Source: AC-43 sp963728855
GTDB lineage: Bacteria; Actinomycetota; Actinomycetes; Mycobacteriales; Micromonosporaceae
Assembly: GCA_963728855.1 (NCBI GenBank)
Contig: CAVSLN010000014.1
Span: 196,995 to 260,994 of the forward strand
DNA length: 64,000 bases
Reading direction: 5' to 3'
Positions 16,259 through 24,404 of this stretch are shown here, one piece after another. The notes under the pieces are model-generated. The model searched no databases and was not told the origin of the DNA. It was given only the letters and a program-made list of their open reading frames with translations. The stretch's first letter is position 1; each line of letters opens with the position of its first letter. Made by a program: the position numbers and the translations under genes.

Positions 16259-17554
16259 GTGCCCCGCCTGATCCGCGACCCGGTGACCTGGCTGATCTAT
16301 ACGCAACTCGGCATCTGGGGCTACGTCCTCTACGGCTTCGGCCCGCTCGTCCCGCTGCTGCGCGACGAGCAGCACACCAGCCACGCGGTGGCCAGCCTGC
16401 ACAGCATGGCGCTGGCCGGCGGCGCGGTCCTGTCCGGCGTGCTGTTCCCGCCGCTGGTCCGCCGGTACGGCCGGGGCATCGTGATGTGGGCCGGCCTGTC
16501 CGGGGTGGCGGTCGGCGTGCTCGCGCTGTGCGCCTTCCGGCCGGTCGCCGCGACGCTGTCCAGCTCGTTCGCGCTCGGGCTCATGGGCATGCTCATGCTG
16601 GCCGGGGTGGTGGCGTCGCTGGGGGACAGGCACGGCCCGGCCGGCCCGGCCGCCATCGCCGAGGCCAACGCGCTGGCCTGCGCGCTGGGCGCGGTGGCAC
16701 CGCTGCTGATAGGTGCGGGGGTGGCCGCCGGCCTGACCTGGCGGCCGGCGATCGCCGCGGTGGCGTTACTCGTCGGGCTGCTCGCCCTCACCGCGAAACT
16801 CACCGGGGTACGGCTACCCCGCGGCGAGAGCGCCTTACCCGCCCTCGGCCGCCAGCCGCGCAGCTTGTCGGAGCGGCGCCCGATCAGCGCTCTACAGCCG
16901 CGCAGCTTGTCGGAGCGGCGCCCGGTCAGCGCTGGACAGCCGCTCGTCGTCGCGCCCGCGCCCGGCAAGGCCGGCCCCCTGCCGTTCGGGTACTGGGTGG
17001 CCTGGCTGCTCATGTCCGGTACCGGCTCGGTGGAGGTGTGCCTCAACCTGTGGTCGGGCGACGTGCTGCGTACCCATGCCGGGATGAGCGCCGGAGCGGC
17101 CGCGACCGCGATCTCCGGCATCGTCGGTGGGATGTCCCTGGGCCGGGTGATCGGCGGGCGGACCGCGCTGCGCGTACCGGCGCCCCGGCTCCTGCTGTAC
17201 GCCCTGGCGCTGTCGGGAGTCGGCTTCACGCTGTTCTGGCTGGCGACCGTACCGTGGCTCGCGGTCTCCGGCCTGGTGCTCACCGGACTCGGCAACGCGA
17301 TGCACTACCCGCTGGTGATCGCGATGGCGCTACAGGCGTCCGGTGACCGGCCGGACGAGGCGGCCGCCCGGGCCTCGTACGCGATGGCGGTCGGCTTCGG
17401 TGCCTCCCCGTTGTTGCTGGGCGTGGTGGCCGACCAGGTCGGCGCGCACACCGCCTTCCTGCTCGTACCGCTCTTCCTGGCCGGCGCGGCGGCGCTGGTC
17501 CCCGCGCTGGCCCGACGCCTAACCGGAGCCGTTACCGCTTCCGTGCCAGCGTGA
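16259..17554 (+). CDS. Major facilitator superfamily transporter carrying two in-frame 14-residue repeats
   Basis: A 431-residue protein with about 12 hydrophobic helices in two halves, R-R-Y-G-R-G in the loop after helix 2 and a glycine-rich second half, as in MFS drug or metabolite transporters. The central cytoplasmic loop between helices 6 and 7 holds two copies of Q-P-R-S-L-S-E-R-R-P-I/V-S-A (residues 199-226), encoded by a 42-bp element related to the one in the DUF4349 lipoprotein. GTG 16259 gives the start; its 3' end overlaps the convergent O-methyltransferase gene by 23 bp. Substrate unknown. Confidence 0.88.
   Translation: MPRLIRDPVTWLIYTQLGIWGYVLYGFGPLVPLLRDEQHTSHAVASLHSMALAGGAVLSGVLFPPLVRRYGRGIVMWAGLSGVAVGVLALCAFRPVAATLSSSFALGLMGMLMLAGVVASLGDRHGPAGPAAIAEANALACALGAVAPLLIGAGVAAGLTWRPAIAAVALLVGLLALTAKLTGVRLPRGESALPALGRQPRSLSERRPISALQPRSLSERRPVSAGQPLVVAPAPGKAGPLPFGYWVAWLLMSGTGSVEVCLNLWSGDVLRTHAGMSAGAAATAISGIVGGMSLGRVIGGRTALRVPAPRLLLYALALSGVGFTLFWLATVPWLAVSGLVLTGLGNAMHYPLVIAMALQASGDRPDEAAARASYAMAVGFGASPLLLGVVADQVGAHTAFLLVPLFLAGAAALVPALARRLTGAVTASVPA
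16853..16936. repeat. 42-bp palindromic element family, two in-frame copies in the MFS gene
   Basis: Units 16853-16894 and 16895-16936 are 42 bp each, share CAGCCGCGCAGCTTGTCGGA and differ from each other at a few positions near their ends. The first begins exactly on a codon boundary. They encode 14 residues each in the MFS central loop and are read on the strand opposite to that used in the lipoprotein gene. Confidence 0.92.
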
Positions 17555-18185
17555 CCCCGTCCGCGATCGGCAGCAGTACGGACTCCACCCGCTCGTCCGC
17601 CAGCACCTGCTCGTTGAACGCGACGATCGCGTGCGCGTCGGCGTCGTACGGCGCAAGCACGTTGCCGTGCTGCAGCACGTTGTCGACCAGGATCACGCCG
17701 CCCGGCCGCACCCGGGGTACCAGCTCGCTCCAGTAGGCCGGGTAGCCGGTCTTGTCGGCGTCGATGAATGCCAGGTCGATGTGCGGTTCGGCGGGCATGG
17801 CGCGCAGGGTGTCCAGCGCCGGGCCGAGGCGCAGCTCGATCTTGTCGGCCAGGCCGGCGCGCGCCCAGTACCGCCGCGCGATCGAGGTGAACTCCTCGGA
17901 GATGTCGCAGCACACCAGCTTGCCGCCGGCGGGCAGGCCCCGGGCGATGGAGATCGCGGACAGGCCGGTGAACGTACCCACCTCGACCGCGTACCGTACC
18001 CCGGCGATCCTGGTGAGCAGAGTGAGGAAGCCGGCCTGCTCCGGCGCGATCTGCATGCGCGCCAGCTCAGGCAGGTGCGCTCGGGTCTCGGCCGCCAGGT
18101 CCGCCACGATCTCGTCGGGCGTCGACCCGTGTGCCACCACGTACGCGTGCAGCTCGTCCGACAACGACTCGGTCTTGTTTGTCAT
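17532..18185 (-). CDS. SAM-dependent O-methyltransferase (class I, caffeoyl-CoA/catechol type)
   Basis: A 217-residue methyltransferase with the SAM motif V-E-V-G-T-F-T-G-L-S, the acidic residue in V-C-C-D-I-S, the metal-site region F-I-D-A-D-K and the motif L-V-D-N-V-L. This is the metal-dependent O-methyltransferase family 3 pattern; acceptors are usually catechols. ATG at 18183-18185 overlaps the stop of maf (ATGA), so the two are co-translated. Confidence 0.93.
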   Translation of the reverse strand: MTNKTESLSDELHAYVVAHGSTPDEIVADLAAETRAHLPELARMQIAPEQAGFLTLLTRIAGVRYAVEVGTFTGLSAISIARGLPAGGKLVCCDISEEFTSIARRYWARAGLADKIELRLGPALDTLRAMPAEPHIDLAFIDADKTGYPAYWSELVPRVRPGGVILVDNVLQHGNVLAPYDADAHAIVAFNEQVLADERVESVLLPIADGVTLARKR

Positions 18186-18820
18186 ACGTGCGAAGCTAGC
18201 CGCTCCGGCCACAGGTCGGTGAGCGCAATGCCCAACCTGCCGAGCAGGTGGCGCAGCAGCGGCAGGGAGAGTCCGACGACGTTGCTGTGATCGCCCTCGA
18301 TGGACTCGACGAACGGGCTGCCCAGACCGTCGATGGTGAACGCGCCCGCCACGTGCAGCGGCTCGCCGGTCGCCACGTACGCGGCCACCTCCGCGTCGGT
18401 CAGGTCGGCGAAGTGCACGGTGGTGCTCGCCACTGCCTCGGCCGGCTCGCCGTCCGGCAGGGGGACCAGACAGTGTCCGGTGTGCAGGAAACCGGAGCGC
18501 CCGCGCATCGCGTACCACCGCCGGCTCGCGTCCGCCTCGTCGGCGGGCTTGCCGAGCACCTGCCCGTCGAAGCTGAGAACTGAGTCACAGCCAAGTACGA
18601 GCGTCGGGCGGTTGTCCCGGCCGGCCTGGCGCAGTCGCGCGGCCACGGACTGGGCCTTGAGCCGGGCCAGGGTCAGGCACAGCACCTCGGCCCGGTCACT
18701 GTCCACTGTGGACTCGTCAACCCCGCTGACCAGGACGTCCGCGGGGATCCCGGCCGCCGCGAGCAGCTTGCGCCGCGCCGGGCTCGCCGAGGCGAGCACC
18801 AGTATGGGTACGGTCACCAC
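18182..18820 (-). CDS. maf: Maf-family nucleoside triphosphate pyrophosphatase
   Basis: The 212-residue protein begins V-V-T-V-P-I-L-V-L-A-S-A-S-P-A-R-R-K-L-L and has V-D-E-S and C-D-S-V motifs followed by G-K-P, as in Maf house-cleaning pyrophosphatases that hydrolyse non-canonical or surplus dTTP/UTP/CTP. GTG at 18818-18820 (or the next GTG) is the start. It is translationally coupled to the O-methyltransferase and, as in mycobacteria, lies near the acyl-CoA carboxylase epsilon gene. A full dispersed palindrome (18698-18713) encodes its E-S-T-V-D-S segment. Confidence 0.93.
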   Translation of the reverse strand: MVTVPILVLASASPARRKLLAAAGIPADVLVSGVDESTVDSDRAEVLCLTLARLKAQSVAARLRQAGRDNRPTLVLGCDSVLSFDGQVLGKPADEADASRRWYAMRGRSGFLHTGHCLVPLPDGEPAEAVASTTVHFADLTDAEVAAYVATGEPLHVAGAFTIDGLGSPFVESIEGDHSNVVGLSLPLLRHLLGRLGIALTDLWPERLASHV

Positions 18821-18874
18821 GCCGCCACCATAACGGAGTTCGACCCGTTGCCCGGGCATGGCATCATGCCCGTC

Positions 18875-19507
18875 ATGCGAAAAGTGCTCCGCGAGTTCCG
18901 GGCCTTCTCGATGGGCGGCAACATGGTCGACCTCGCCCTCGGTTTCATCATCGGGGCGGCGTTCTCCAAGTTGGTCGAGGCATTCTCGCAGTTCATCATC
19001 ATGGATGCGATCGCGGCGTTGTTCGGTCAGCCGGACTTCAAGGCGCTGAACGTCACGGTGCACGGGTCGAAAATCGAGATCGGTGCGTTCGCCAGCCAGT
19101 TGCTCAGTTTCCTGCTGCTGGCCTGGGTGCTGTTCATCCTGGTGAAGATGATCTCCGCGTTCGGGCTCACCCGGCCGCGCTTGTTCGAGGAGCGGGAGTG
19201 CCCGTACTGCTTCGAGCTGGTACCGCCACGGGCGCTGATCTGCAAGACGTGCAACCAGCCGCTGGTGGAGGAACTGCCGCCGCTCGCGGAGGCGGAGCGG
19301 CGCGCCGCCGAGATGCGCGCCCGCCGGTCGCTGAGCCTGCCGCCGATTCCGGTACCGGCGATCCGGCGCCGGGAGAGCGCCCCGGTTTCGCCGGCCGCAC
19401 CGAACGCGGCACCGCCGAACGCGGCACCGCCGAACGCGGCACCGCCGAACGCGGCACCGCCGAACGCGGCACCGCCGAACGCGGCACCGAAAGCGGACGA
19501 GGACTAG
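18875..19507 (+). CDS. mscL: Large-conductance mechanosensitive channel MscL with C-terminal zinc ribbon and repeat tail
   Basis: The first about 110 residues are MscL: M-R-K-V-L-R-E-F-R-A-F, N-M-V-D-L-A-L-G-F-I-I-G-A-A-F (helix 1), a periplasmic loop and a second helix. The protein pentamerises and releases solutes under hypo-osmotic shock. After helix 2 comes a cytosolic C-P-Y-C / C-K-T-C four-cysteine ribbon, then a charged helix and a tail of six A-P-P-N-A units (15-bp DNA repeats at about 19400-19490). E. coli MscL ends with a simple helical bundle instead. Start could also be ATG 18866; no ribosome site is obvious for either. Confidence 0.9.
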   Translation: MRKVLREFRAFSMGGNMVDLALGFIIGAAFSKLVEAFSQFIIMDAIAALFGQPDFKALNVTVHGSKIEIGAFASQLLSFLLLAWVLFILVKMISAFGLTRPRLFEERECPYCFELVPPRALICKTCNQPLVEELPPLAEAERRAAEMRARRSLSLPPIPVPAIRRRESAPVSPAAPNAAPPNAAPPNAAPPNAAPPNAAPPNAAPKADED

Positions 19508-19516
19508 GCGGGAGGG

Positions 19517-19720
19517 CTAGGCGGGGAGCGCCGAGCCGCGCCACGCGCCCGTGCCGGCACGGTGCCCAGTGGTCGGGCGCGCCGAGCGGGCCCAGCGTGA
19601 CGGCAAAGGCTCCGGCCCGGCCGGTGCGCCCGTCCGGACCAGCAGCACGCCCACGAGCGCGGCGAGCTCCTCGGCGCTCGGCGTACCCCGTTCGACCCTG
19701 ACCAGCGGCTGTTCCGACAT
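19517..19720 (-). CDS. accE: Acyl-CoA carboxylase epsilon subunit
   Basis: A 67-residue protein starting M-S-E-Q-P-L-V-R-V-E-R-G-T-P-S-A-E-E-L-A-A-L-V and ending G-A-W-R-G-S-A-L-P-A, the pattern of the small epsilon subunit found only in actinobacterial acyl-CoA carboxylases, where it stabilises the alpha-beta complex. Usually it sits directly beside the beta subunit and maf genes; here mscL separates it from maf, and kinase, protease and other genes separate it from the beta subunit at 24405-25979. Confidence 0.85.
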   Translation of the reverse strand: MSEQPLVRVERGTPSAEELAALVGVLLVRTGAPAGPEPLPSRWARSARPTTGHRAGTGAWRGSALPA

Positions 19721-19776
19721 GCGCCAAAGCATACGATGCCGCGTGTGAGAAGCGGGCGGCCGCCGGGTACTTTCTA

Positions 19777-20985
19777 ATGGTGTCGGCCAATCCCACATCT
19801 CCCGTCGCGGAACGGTACCGCCTGGTGAGCCCGCTCGGCTCGGGCGGCATGGGCCGAGTGTGGCTCGGCTACGACGAGGTGCTCCGCCGCGACGTGGCCG
19901 TCAAGGAGGTCGTACCGCCGGCCGGGCTCACCGCCGCCGAGCAGGACATATCGAATGCCCGTAGCCTCCGGGAAGCGCGCGCGATCGCCCGGCTCAACCA
20001 CCCCAACGTCGTACGCATCTACGACGTGGTGAACAAGCAGCCGCACCCGTGGATCGTCATGGAGTACGTGCCGTCCCGCTCGCTGCACCAGGTGGTCAGC
20101 GAGGACGGCCCGCTCCCGCCGGTCGAGGTGGCCCGGGTCGGGCTCGCCGTCCTGGCCGCGCTGGTCGCCGCGCACCGCGCGGGCATCGTGCACCGGGATG
20201 TCAAGCCGAGCAACGTTCTGCTGTCCGACACCCGGGTGGTGCTCACCGACTGGGGCCTCGCGACGATGGAGGGCGACGCGTCGGTCACCCGCAGCGGGAT
20301 GATCATCGGCTCGCCCGCGTACATCTCGCCGGAACGGGCGCGCGATGGAACGGCCGGCCCGGGTTCGGACCTGTGGTCGCTGGGCGCGACGCTGTACGCC
20401 GCCGTGGAGGGCCGTGCCCCGTACGAGCGCTCGTCCGCCATCGCGACCCTGACCGCCCTCGCCACCGAGGAGCCGGACCCGGCCACCCGGGCCGGCGCGC
20501 TGCGCCCCGTGCTGAACGGGTTGCTCCGTAAGGACCCCACCACTCGAGTTGGCGCGGTCGAGGCGGACCGGTTGCTGCGCAAGGCGTTGGGCCGTCCCAA
20601 GCGGCCGCCGGTCACGCCGTGGCGTGCGCCACGCCCGCGGCTCGCTCCCGAACCGCCCCGGACGCCCCCTGTCCCGGCGGCCCCTGTCCCGGCGGCCCCT
20701 GCCCGGCGGCCCCTGTCCCCCGGCGGCCCCTGTCCCGGCAGCTGCTGTCCCGGCAGTGGCGCCGGCTCTCGACGACACGCGGGTCGAGGGCGTCGACGCC
20801 CCGGCCGCCGCGGCCGCCGAGCCGCCGACGGTCGCCGAACCGGTGACCCGGGCCGAGGTCGTTCCAGCCGCGCCGGAGTCGCCCGAGCCGCCGAGCCCGC
20901 CGGAGTCGCTCAGCCCGTCCGAGTCGCTCAGCCCGCCGAGCCCGCCGGAGTCGCTCAGCCCGCCCAGCCCGCCGGAGTCGCTTAG
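19777..20985 (+). CDS. PknB-like Ser/Thr protein kinase, N-terminal part before a frameshift
   Basis: Residues 14-280 form a complete kinase domain: P-loop G-S-G-G-M-G-R-V, catalytic Lys43 (A-V-K-E), H-R-D-V-K-P-S-N with Asp141, a D-W-G (residues 158-160) in place of the usual D-F-G, and S-P-A-Y-I-S-P-E. After about residue 300 the frame enters a Pro/Ala repeat (P-V-P-A-A-P) and then becomes Arg-rich nonsense because of a one-base net shift near 20700-20730; the rest of the protein continues in the next frame to 22069. The -10 box TACTTT at 19768-19773 would make GTG 19780 a leaderless start. Confidence 0.88.
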   Translation: MVSANPTSPVAERYRLVSPLGSGGMGRVWLGYDEVLRRDVAVKEVVPPAGLTAAEQDISNARSLREARAIARLNHPNVVRIYDVVNKQPHPWIVMEYVPSRSLHQVVSEDGPLPPVEVARVGLAVLAALVAAHRAGIVHRDVKPSNVLLSDTRVVLTDWGLATMEGDASVTRSGMIIGSPAYISPERARDGTAGPGSDLWSLGATLYAAVEGRAPYERSSAIATLTALATEEPDPATRAGALRPVLNGLLRKDPTTRVGAVEADRLLRKALGRPKRPPVTPWRAPRPRLAPEPPRTPPVPAAPVPAAPARRPLSPGGPCPGSCCPGSGAGSRRHAGRGRRRPGRRGRRAADGRRTGDPGRGRSSRAGVARAAEPAGVAQPVRVAQPAEPAGVAQPAQPAGVA

Positions 20986-22069
20986 CCCGTCCGAGTCGCT
21001 CAGCCCGCCCAGCCCGCCGGAGTCGCTTAGCCCGTCCGAGTCGCTCAGCCCGCCCAGCCCGCCGGAGTCGCTTAGCCCGTCCGAGTCGCTCAGCCCGCCC
21101 AGCCCGCCGGAGTCGCTCAGCCCGCCGAGCCCGCCGGAGTCGCTTAGCCCGTCCGAGTCGCTCAGCCCGCCGGAGCCGGCGAGCCCCGAACCCCGGGCCG
21201 CCGGGCCGGTAGGCGCGGAGCCCGTGAGCCCGCAGCCGATGGGTGCGGGGCCGGTAAGCGCGGACCTGACCGATGTCCAGCCCTCTGCGGAGCCGACCGC
21301 GGCGCTTCCCCATGCCGGCCGTGCGGTGGCGCCCGTACCCTCGCCGGTTCATGTCGACGACGAGCCGGCCGCGCCCCTCGATCGCCGCTGGCTCGCGCTG
21401 CTCGGCGCCCTCCTCGTCGTGGCGCTGGTCGCAGCCGTCGCGTTCGCGCTGACCCATCGGAGCAGCGGTACGCCCGGCACGGGCCCGGCCACCAGACCGC
21501 AGCCGAGCGCAACGGCCGGGCCGACCGCGGCCGCCTCGGTGGCGCCCAGCGAGGCCGCCCCGCCATCGCAAGCGCCCACCCAGGTCTCGACGACCGCGGC
21601 CACCGGCGGCGGCCCCACGACACTTCCCGCCGGCTGGCACTACTTCTCAGACCCGACCGGCTTCACCGTCGCCGTACCGACCGACTGGACGGTGGAGCAC
21701 CGCCACGACGGCATGGTCTACTTCCACGACCCCACCGGCGCCCGGCTGCTCGGCATCGCCCAGAGGCGCGACCCCCAGCCCGACCCCGTGACGGACTGGC
21801 AGGACCAGGAGAGGCAGCGGGTCGCGGCCGGCGACTTCCCGCAGTACGAGGGTCTCGGCATCCGGCGCGTCGACTACCACCTCGGCGCGGCGGACTGGGA
21901 GTTCCGGTTCACCGAGGACGGGGTACGGGTGCACGTCATCAACCGGGGCGCCATCTTCGGTCCGCACCAGGCGTACGGCTTCTACTGGTCCGTCCGGAAC
22001 GACCAGTGGGACGAGAACCTCTCGAACTTCGATCTCATCACGCGCACCTTCCAGGGGAAGACCGACTAG
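20720..22069 (+). CDS. Ser/Thr kinase C-terminal part: Ser/Pro repeats, membrane helix and extracellular sensor domain (shifted frame)
   Basis: This frame has no start of its own and is the natural continuation of the kinase after a +1 shift. It starts P-A-L-D-D-T-R-V-E-G, runs through a long repeat of S-L-S-P-P-S-P-P-E / S-L-S-P-S-E units, then a single membrane helix W-L-A-L-L-G-A-L-L-V-V-A-L and an outside domain beginning L-P-A-G-W-H-Y-F-S-D-P-T-G-F. The outside domain type is common at the end of actinobacterial receptor kinases. The shift falls in a 15-bp repeat (CCTGTCCCGGCGGCC) where one unit is one base short and the next two bases long: slippage or a sequencing error. Confidence 0.75.
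   Translation, partial: PAAPVPAAAVPAVAPALDDTRVEGVDAPAAAAAEPPTVAEPVTRAEVVPAAPESPEPPSPPESLSPSESLSPPSPPESLSPPSPPESLSPSESLSPPSPPESLSPSESLSPPSPPESLSPSESLSPPSPPESLSPPSPPESLSPSESLSPPEPASPEPRAAGPVGAEPVSPQPMGAGPVSADLTDVQPSAEPTAALPHAGRAVAPVPSPVHVDDEPAAPLDRRWLALLGALLVVALVAAVAFALTHRSSGTPGTGPATRPQPSATAGPTAAASVAPSEAAPPSQAPTQVSTTAATGGGPTTLPAGWHYFSDPTGFTVAVPTDWTVEHRHDGMVYFHDPTGARLLGIAQRRDPQPDPVTDWQDQERQRVAAGDFPQYEGLGIRRVDYHLGAADWEFRFTEDGVRVHVINRGAIFGPHQAYGFYWSVRNDQWDENLSNFDLITRTFQGKTD
20880..21175 (+). repeat. Ser/Pro/Glu-coding tandem repeat array in the kinase linker
   Basis: Imperfect tandem units built from GAGTCGCTCAGCCCG and GAGTCGCTTAGCCCG blocks encode S-P-P-E-S-L-S-P-S-E-S-L-S-P. The array links the kinase domain to the membrane helix and offers many Ser sites for phosphorylation. 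About 45-bp super-units are visible. Confidence 0.85.
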
Positions 22070-22116
22070 CGGCTGCGCCGCTCCTCTCGTGAGGACCAGT
22101 AGGAGCGGGCAGGCCG

Positions 22117-22122
22117 TACCCT
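22117..22122 (+). promoter_or_regulatory. -10 element for a leaderless protease mRNA
   Basis: TACCCT matches TANNNT and ends seven bases before GTG 22130, the spacing of leaderless actinobacterial transcripts. Confidence 0.4.
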
Positions 22123-22129
22123 TCTCGGC

Positions 22130-22855
22130 GTGAACGATCTCTGGGACCGTGTCTGGGGCGTGCAGCCCGACCCGCCGAGCGTCATCGTGTTCGCGACAGC
22201 GGTGGCCGCCCTGCTCGCCGTCGTACCCCGGCCGACCTGGGTGCTGGCCCGCAACGCGATCACCATCGCGCACGAGGGCGGGCACGCGCTGGTGGCCGTC
22301 CTGGCCGGGCGGCGGCTGCGCGGCATCCGGCTGCACTCGGACACTTCGGGGCTCACCCTGACGAGGGGCAAGCCGACCGGGCCGGGCATGGTGCTCTCGC
22401 TGCTCGCCGGGTACCTGGCCCCGTCGCTGCTCGGCCTCGCCGGCGCCGTGCTGCTCGGTGCCGGCCGGATCACCCTGCTGCTGTGGGCGGTGCTCGCGCT
22501 TCTGCTGGCCGTACTCGTGATGATCCGCAACGTGTACGGCGCGATCTCCGTACTCGCCGTGGGCGCCCTGGTGTTCTTCGTCTCCTGGTACGCCCCGCCC
22601 GCCGCGCAGGCTGCCTTCGCCTACGCCGGTGTCTGGTTCCTCCTCGTCGGCGGCGTACGCCCGGTCGGTGAGTTGCAGCGCCTGCGGTACCGCGGCCACG
22701 CCCCCGACTCCGACGCCGACCAGCTCGCCGGCCTGACCCTCCTGCCCGGCGTACTCTGGGTGGGCTTTTTCGGCCTGGTCAACCTCGTTGCCCTGCTGGT
22801 CGGTGGCTACCTGCTCCTCCAGCCGATCCTGCCGTCGCTGACCCAGCTGCGCTGA
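22130..22855 (+). CDS. M50-type membrane zinc metallopeptidase
   Basis: A 241-residue polytopic membrane protein with the zinc motif H-E-G-G-H (A-H-E-G-G-H-A-L-V-A at about residues 46-55) in an early helix, at least six further hydrophobic segments and an N-L-V-A motif near the C-terminus. This is the pattern of the small M50B-like peptidases of actinobacteria related to site-2 proteases, which cut within membranes. No PDZ domain is present. Target unknown. GTG 22130 follows a -10 box at leaderless spacing; the kinase gene ends 60 bp upstream. Confidence 0.85.
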   Translation: MNDLWDRVWGVQPDPPSVIVFATAVAALLAVVPRPTWVLARNAITIAHEGGHALVAVLAGRRLRGIRLHSDTSGLTLTRGKPTGPGMVLSLLAGYLAPSLLGLAGAVLLGAGRITLLLWAVLALLLAVLVMIRNVYGAISVLAVGALVFFVSWYAPPAAQAAFAYAGVWFLLVGGVRPVGELQRLRYRGHAPDSDADQLAGLTLLPGVLWVGFFGLVNLVALLVGGYLLLQPILPSLTQLR

Positions 22856-22919
22856 CAGTGCCGGGTTGACACGCCCGGTACCGTGCAGGGCATTGCTGAA
22901 CCCACCGGGGGTGTGCCCG

Positions 22920-23699
22920 ATGTCCTATCCGTCCTACCCGCCGCCCTACGGCCAGGACCAGCCTGGTGGCTACCCTGGGCAGCCTTCGTACCCCTCCTCG
23001 CCGCCGTACGGCCAGCCGAGCTCGCCACCGTACGGCCAGCCCCAGCACGGCGAACCCCAGTACGGGGGTCAGCCCCAGTACGGTCAGCCCCAGTACGGTC
23101 AGCCCCAGTACGGTCAGCCCCAGTACGGTCAGCCCCAGTACGGTCAGCCGAGCCAGTCGGCTTACGGACAGCCGCCGCAGCAGCCGTACGGCCAGTACCC
23201 CGGCGGCCCGCCCTTCGCGCCGCCACCGCCGCGCAAGAGCCGCACCGGCCTGATCATCGGCCTCGTCATCGGGGTTGTTCTGCTGCTCGGCATCGGCGTC
23301 GGCGGCGTCCTGCTGCTGCCCAAGCTGACCGGCGACGACAAGAGCCCGGCCGGCGCGAAGGCCGCCGCGCAGCACGCCATCGACCTGGCGACCAACGGTG
23401 ACTACGGCGGCTTCTACGACATGTTCGACAACGACTTCAAGTCCAAGGTGAGCCGTGCGGACTTCATCAGGCTCGCCGGGTGCCTGAAGCTGTCCGATGA
23501 CGTGAAGAAGCAGAAGCCCGTTCTCGGTGACGCGCACGTCAACGGGGACACGGCAACGATCGACGAGACCACCGCCAACGGCCACGACACCATCGAGCTG
23601 GTCTGGCAGGACAACCACTGGCGGTTCAAGTCCGGAACCAGCGGTGCGGACATCAGCGCCGCCGACGTCCAGACCGCCTTGAGTACCGCGTGCAAATAG
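22920..23699 (+). CDS. Single-pass membrane protein with Tyr/Gly/Gln/Pro repeats and a DUF4878-like outer domain
   Basis: The 259-residue protein has a cytoplasmic N-terminus M-S-Y-P-S-Y-P-P-P-Y-G-Q rich in P-Q-Y-G-Q units (15-bp repeats, about 23053-23150), then a basic stop K-S-R-T, one membrane helix (G-L-I-I-G-L-V-I-G-V-V-L-L) and an exported domain of about 115 residues resembling lumazine-binding/DUF4878 domains (A-I-D-L-A-T-N-G-D-Y, final W-R-F-K). The low-complexity part could self-associate. Function unknown. ATG 22920 is the first start giving this N-terminus. Confidence 0.85.
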   Translation: MSYPSYPPPYGQDQPGGYPGQPSYPSSPPYGQPSSPPYGQPQHGEPQYGGQPQYGQPQYGQPQYGQPQYGQPQYGQPSQSAYGQPPQQPYGQYPGGPPFAPPPPRKSRTGLIIGLVIGVVLLLGIGVGGVLLLPKLTGDDKSPAGAKAAAQHAIDLATNGDYGGFYDMFDNDFKSKVSRADFIRLAGCLKLSDDVKKQKPVLGDAHVNGDTATIDETTANGHDTIELVWQDNHWRFKSGTSGADISAADVQTALSTACK

Positions 23700-23726
23700 C
23701 CCTGAGTACCCGCGCATGATCGCGAT

Positions 23727-23769
23727 CTCCCGGCACTTCCCTTGGTCCAGCTCGGGGATCTGCCGGGAG
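23727..23769. terminator. Inverted repeat between convergent genes
   Basis: CTCCCGGCA (23727-23735) and TGCCGGGAG (23761-23769) are perfect 9-base complements separated by 25 bases, between the end of the repeat membrane protein gene and the end of the Uma2 gene. Likely a bidirectional terminator, though the loop is long. Confidence 0.45.
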
Positions 23770-23803
23770 ACGCCGATCTTCGTCGAACCGGCCCGACCGC
23801 TCG

Positions 23804-24346
23804 TTACGCGAGGGACGCCGGGTCCAACTCCATGACGACCGGCCCGATGAACCGGAGCACCTGGCCAGGCGCGGCCCTCGCCTCCTCCAGGTACCTGTCT
23901 CCGTCGAGCCGGTACAGGTGCAGGGTGACCGGCCGCGGATCTACGAGCAGGTACCAGGGGATCCCGGCCACCGCGTAGTAGTGCATCTTGAGTACCCGGT
24001 CGGTGGCGGCGTTGGTCGAGGTGATCTCGCAGATCAGCGCCACGTCCCGCGCCTCGACCACAACCTCGGTAGGTTCGATCGGCCGGGTGACCACCAAGTC
24101 GGGAATGGGCACTCGGCCATGCCGCAGCCGGACGTTGACCGCCTCATAGACCTGAAGCCCCGCCTCGGTGGCGGCCGGTTCCATGGCATTGGCGAGGCGA
24201 CGGGAGACGGTCTGGTGCAAAGGAGTGGCCGACGGGCTCACCAGGAGGCTCCCGTCGAAGAGCTCCACGCGGTCGGCGGTCTCTCCGAGCGCGAAGAACT
24301 CTTCCTCCGTCCACGGCAGGACGTGCTCGAATGCCGATACGGCCAT
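23804..24346 (-). CDS. Uma2-family putative restriction endonuclease-fold protein
   Basis: A 180-residue protein with the Uma2 pattern: W-T-E-E-E-F-F-A-L, R-V-E-L-F-D-G-S-L-L-V-S-P-S, P-D-L-V-V-T, and the PD-(D/E)XK-like core around I-C-E-I-T-S and Y-Y-A-V-A-G-I-P-W-Y-L-L-V-D. Uma2 proteins are abundant in actinobacteria and cyanobacteria, and their biological role is not settled. The ATG at 24344-24346 starts the conserved region; upstream in-frame starts exist. Confidence 0.88.
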   Translation of the reverse strand: MAVSAFEHVLPWTEEEFFALGETADRVELFDGSLLVSPSATPLHQTVSRRLANAMEPAATEAGLQVYEAVNVRLRHGRVPIPDLVVTRPIEPTEVVVEARDVALICEITSTNAATDRVLKMHYYAVAGIPWYLLVDPRPVTLHLYRLDGDRYLEEARAAPGQVLRFIGPVVMELDPASLA

Positions 24347-24404
24347 GTCATCGAGTCTGGCACAGGGCGACATGGTATTCAAACTTTCGCGCACCGGCTG
24401 ACTC

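Noticed and set aside
19777..22069. Programmed ribosomal frameshift in the kinase
   Set aside because: No slippery heptamer with a downstream structure was visible; the shift is explained by unequal repeat units.
23050..23150. Non-coding tandem repeat at the 22920-23699 gene
   Set aside because: The 15-bp units are in frame and encode P-Q-Y-G-Q in a clear protein; treated as part of the gene.
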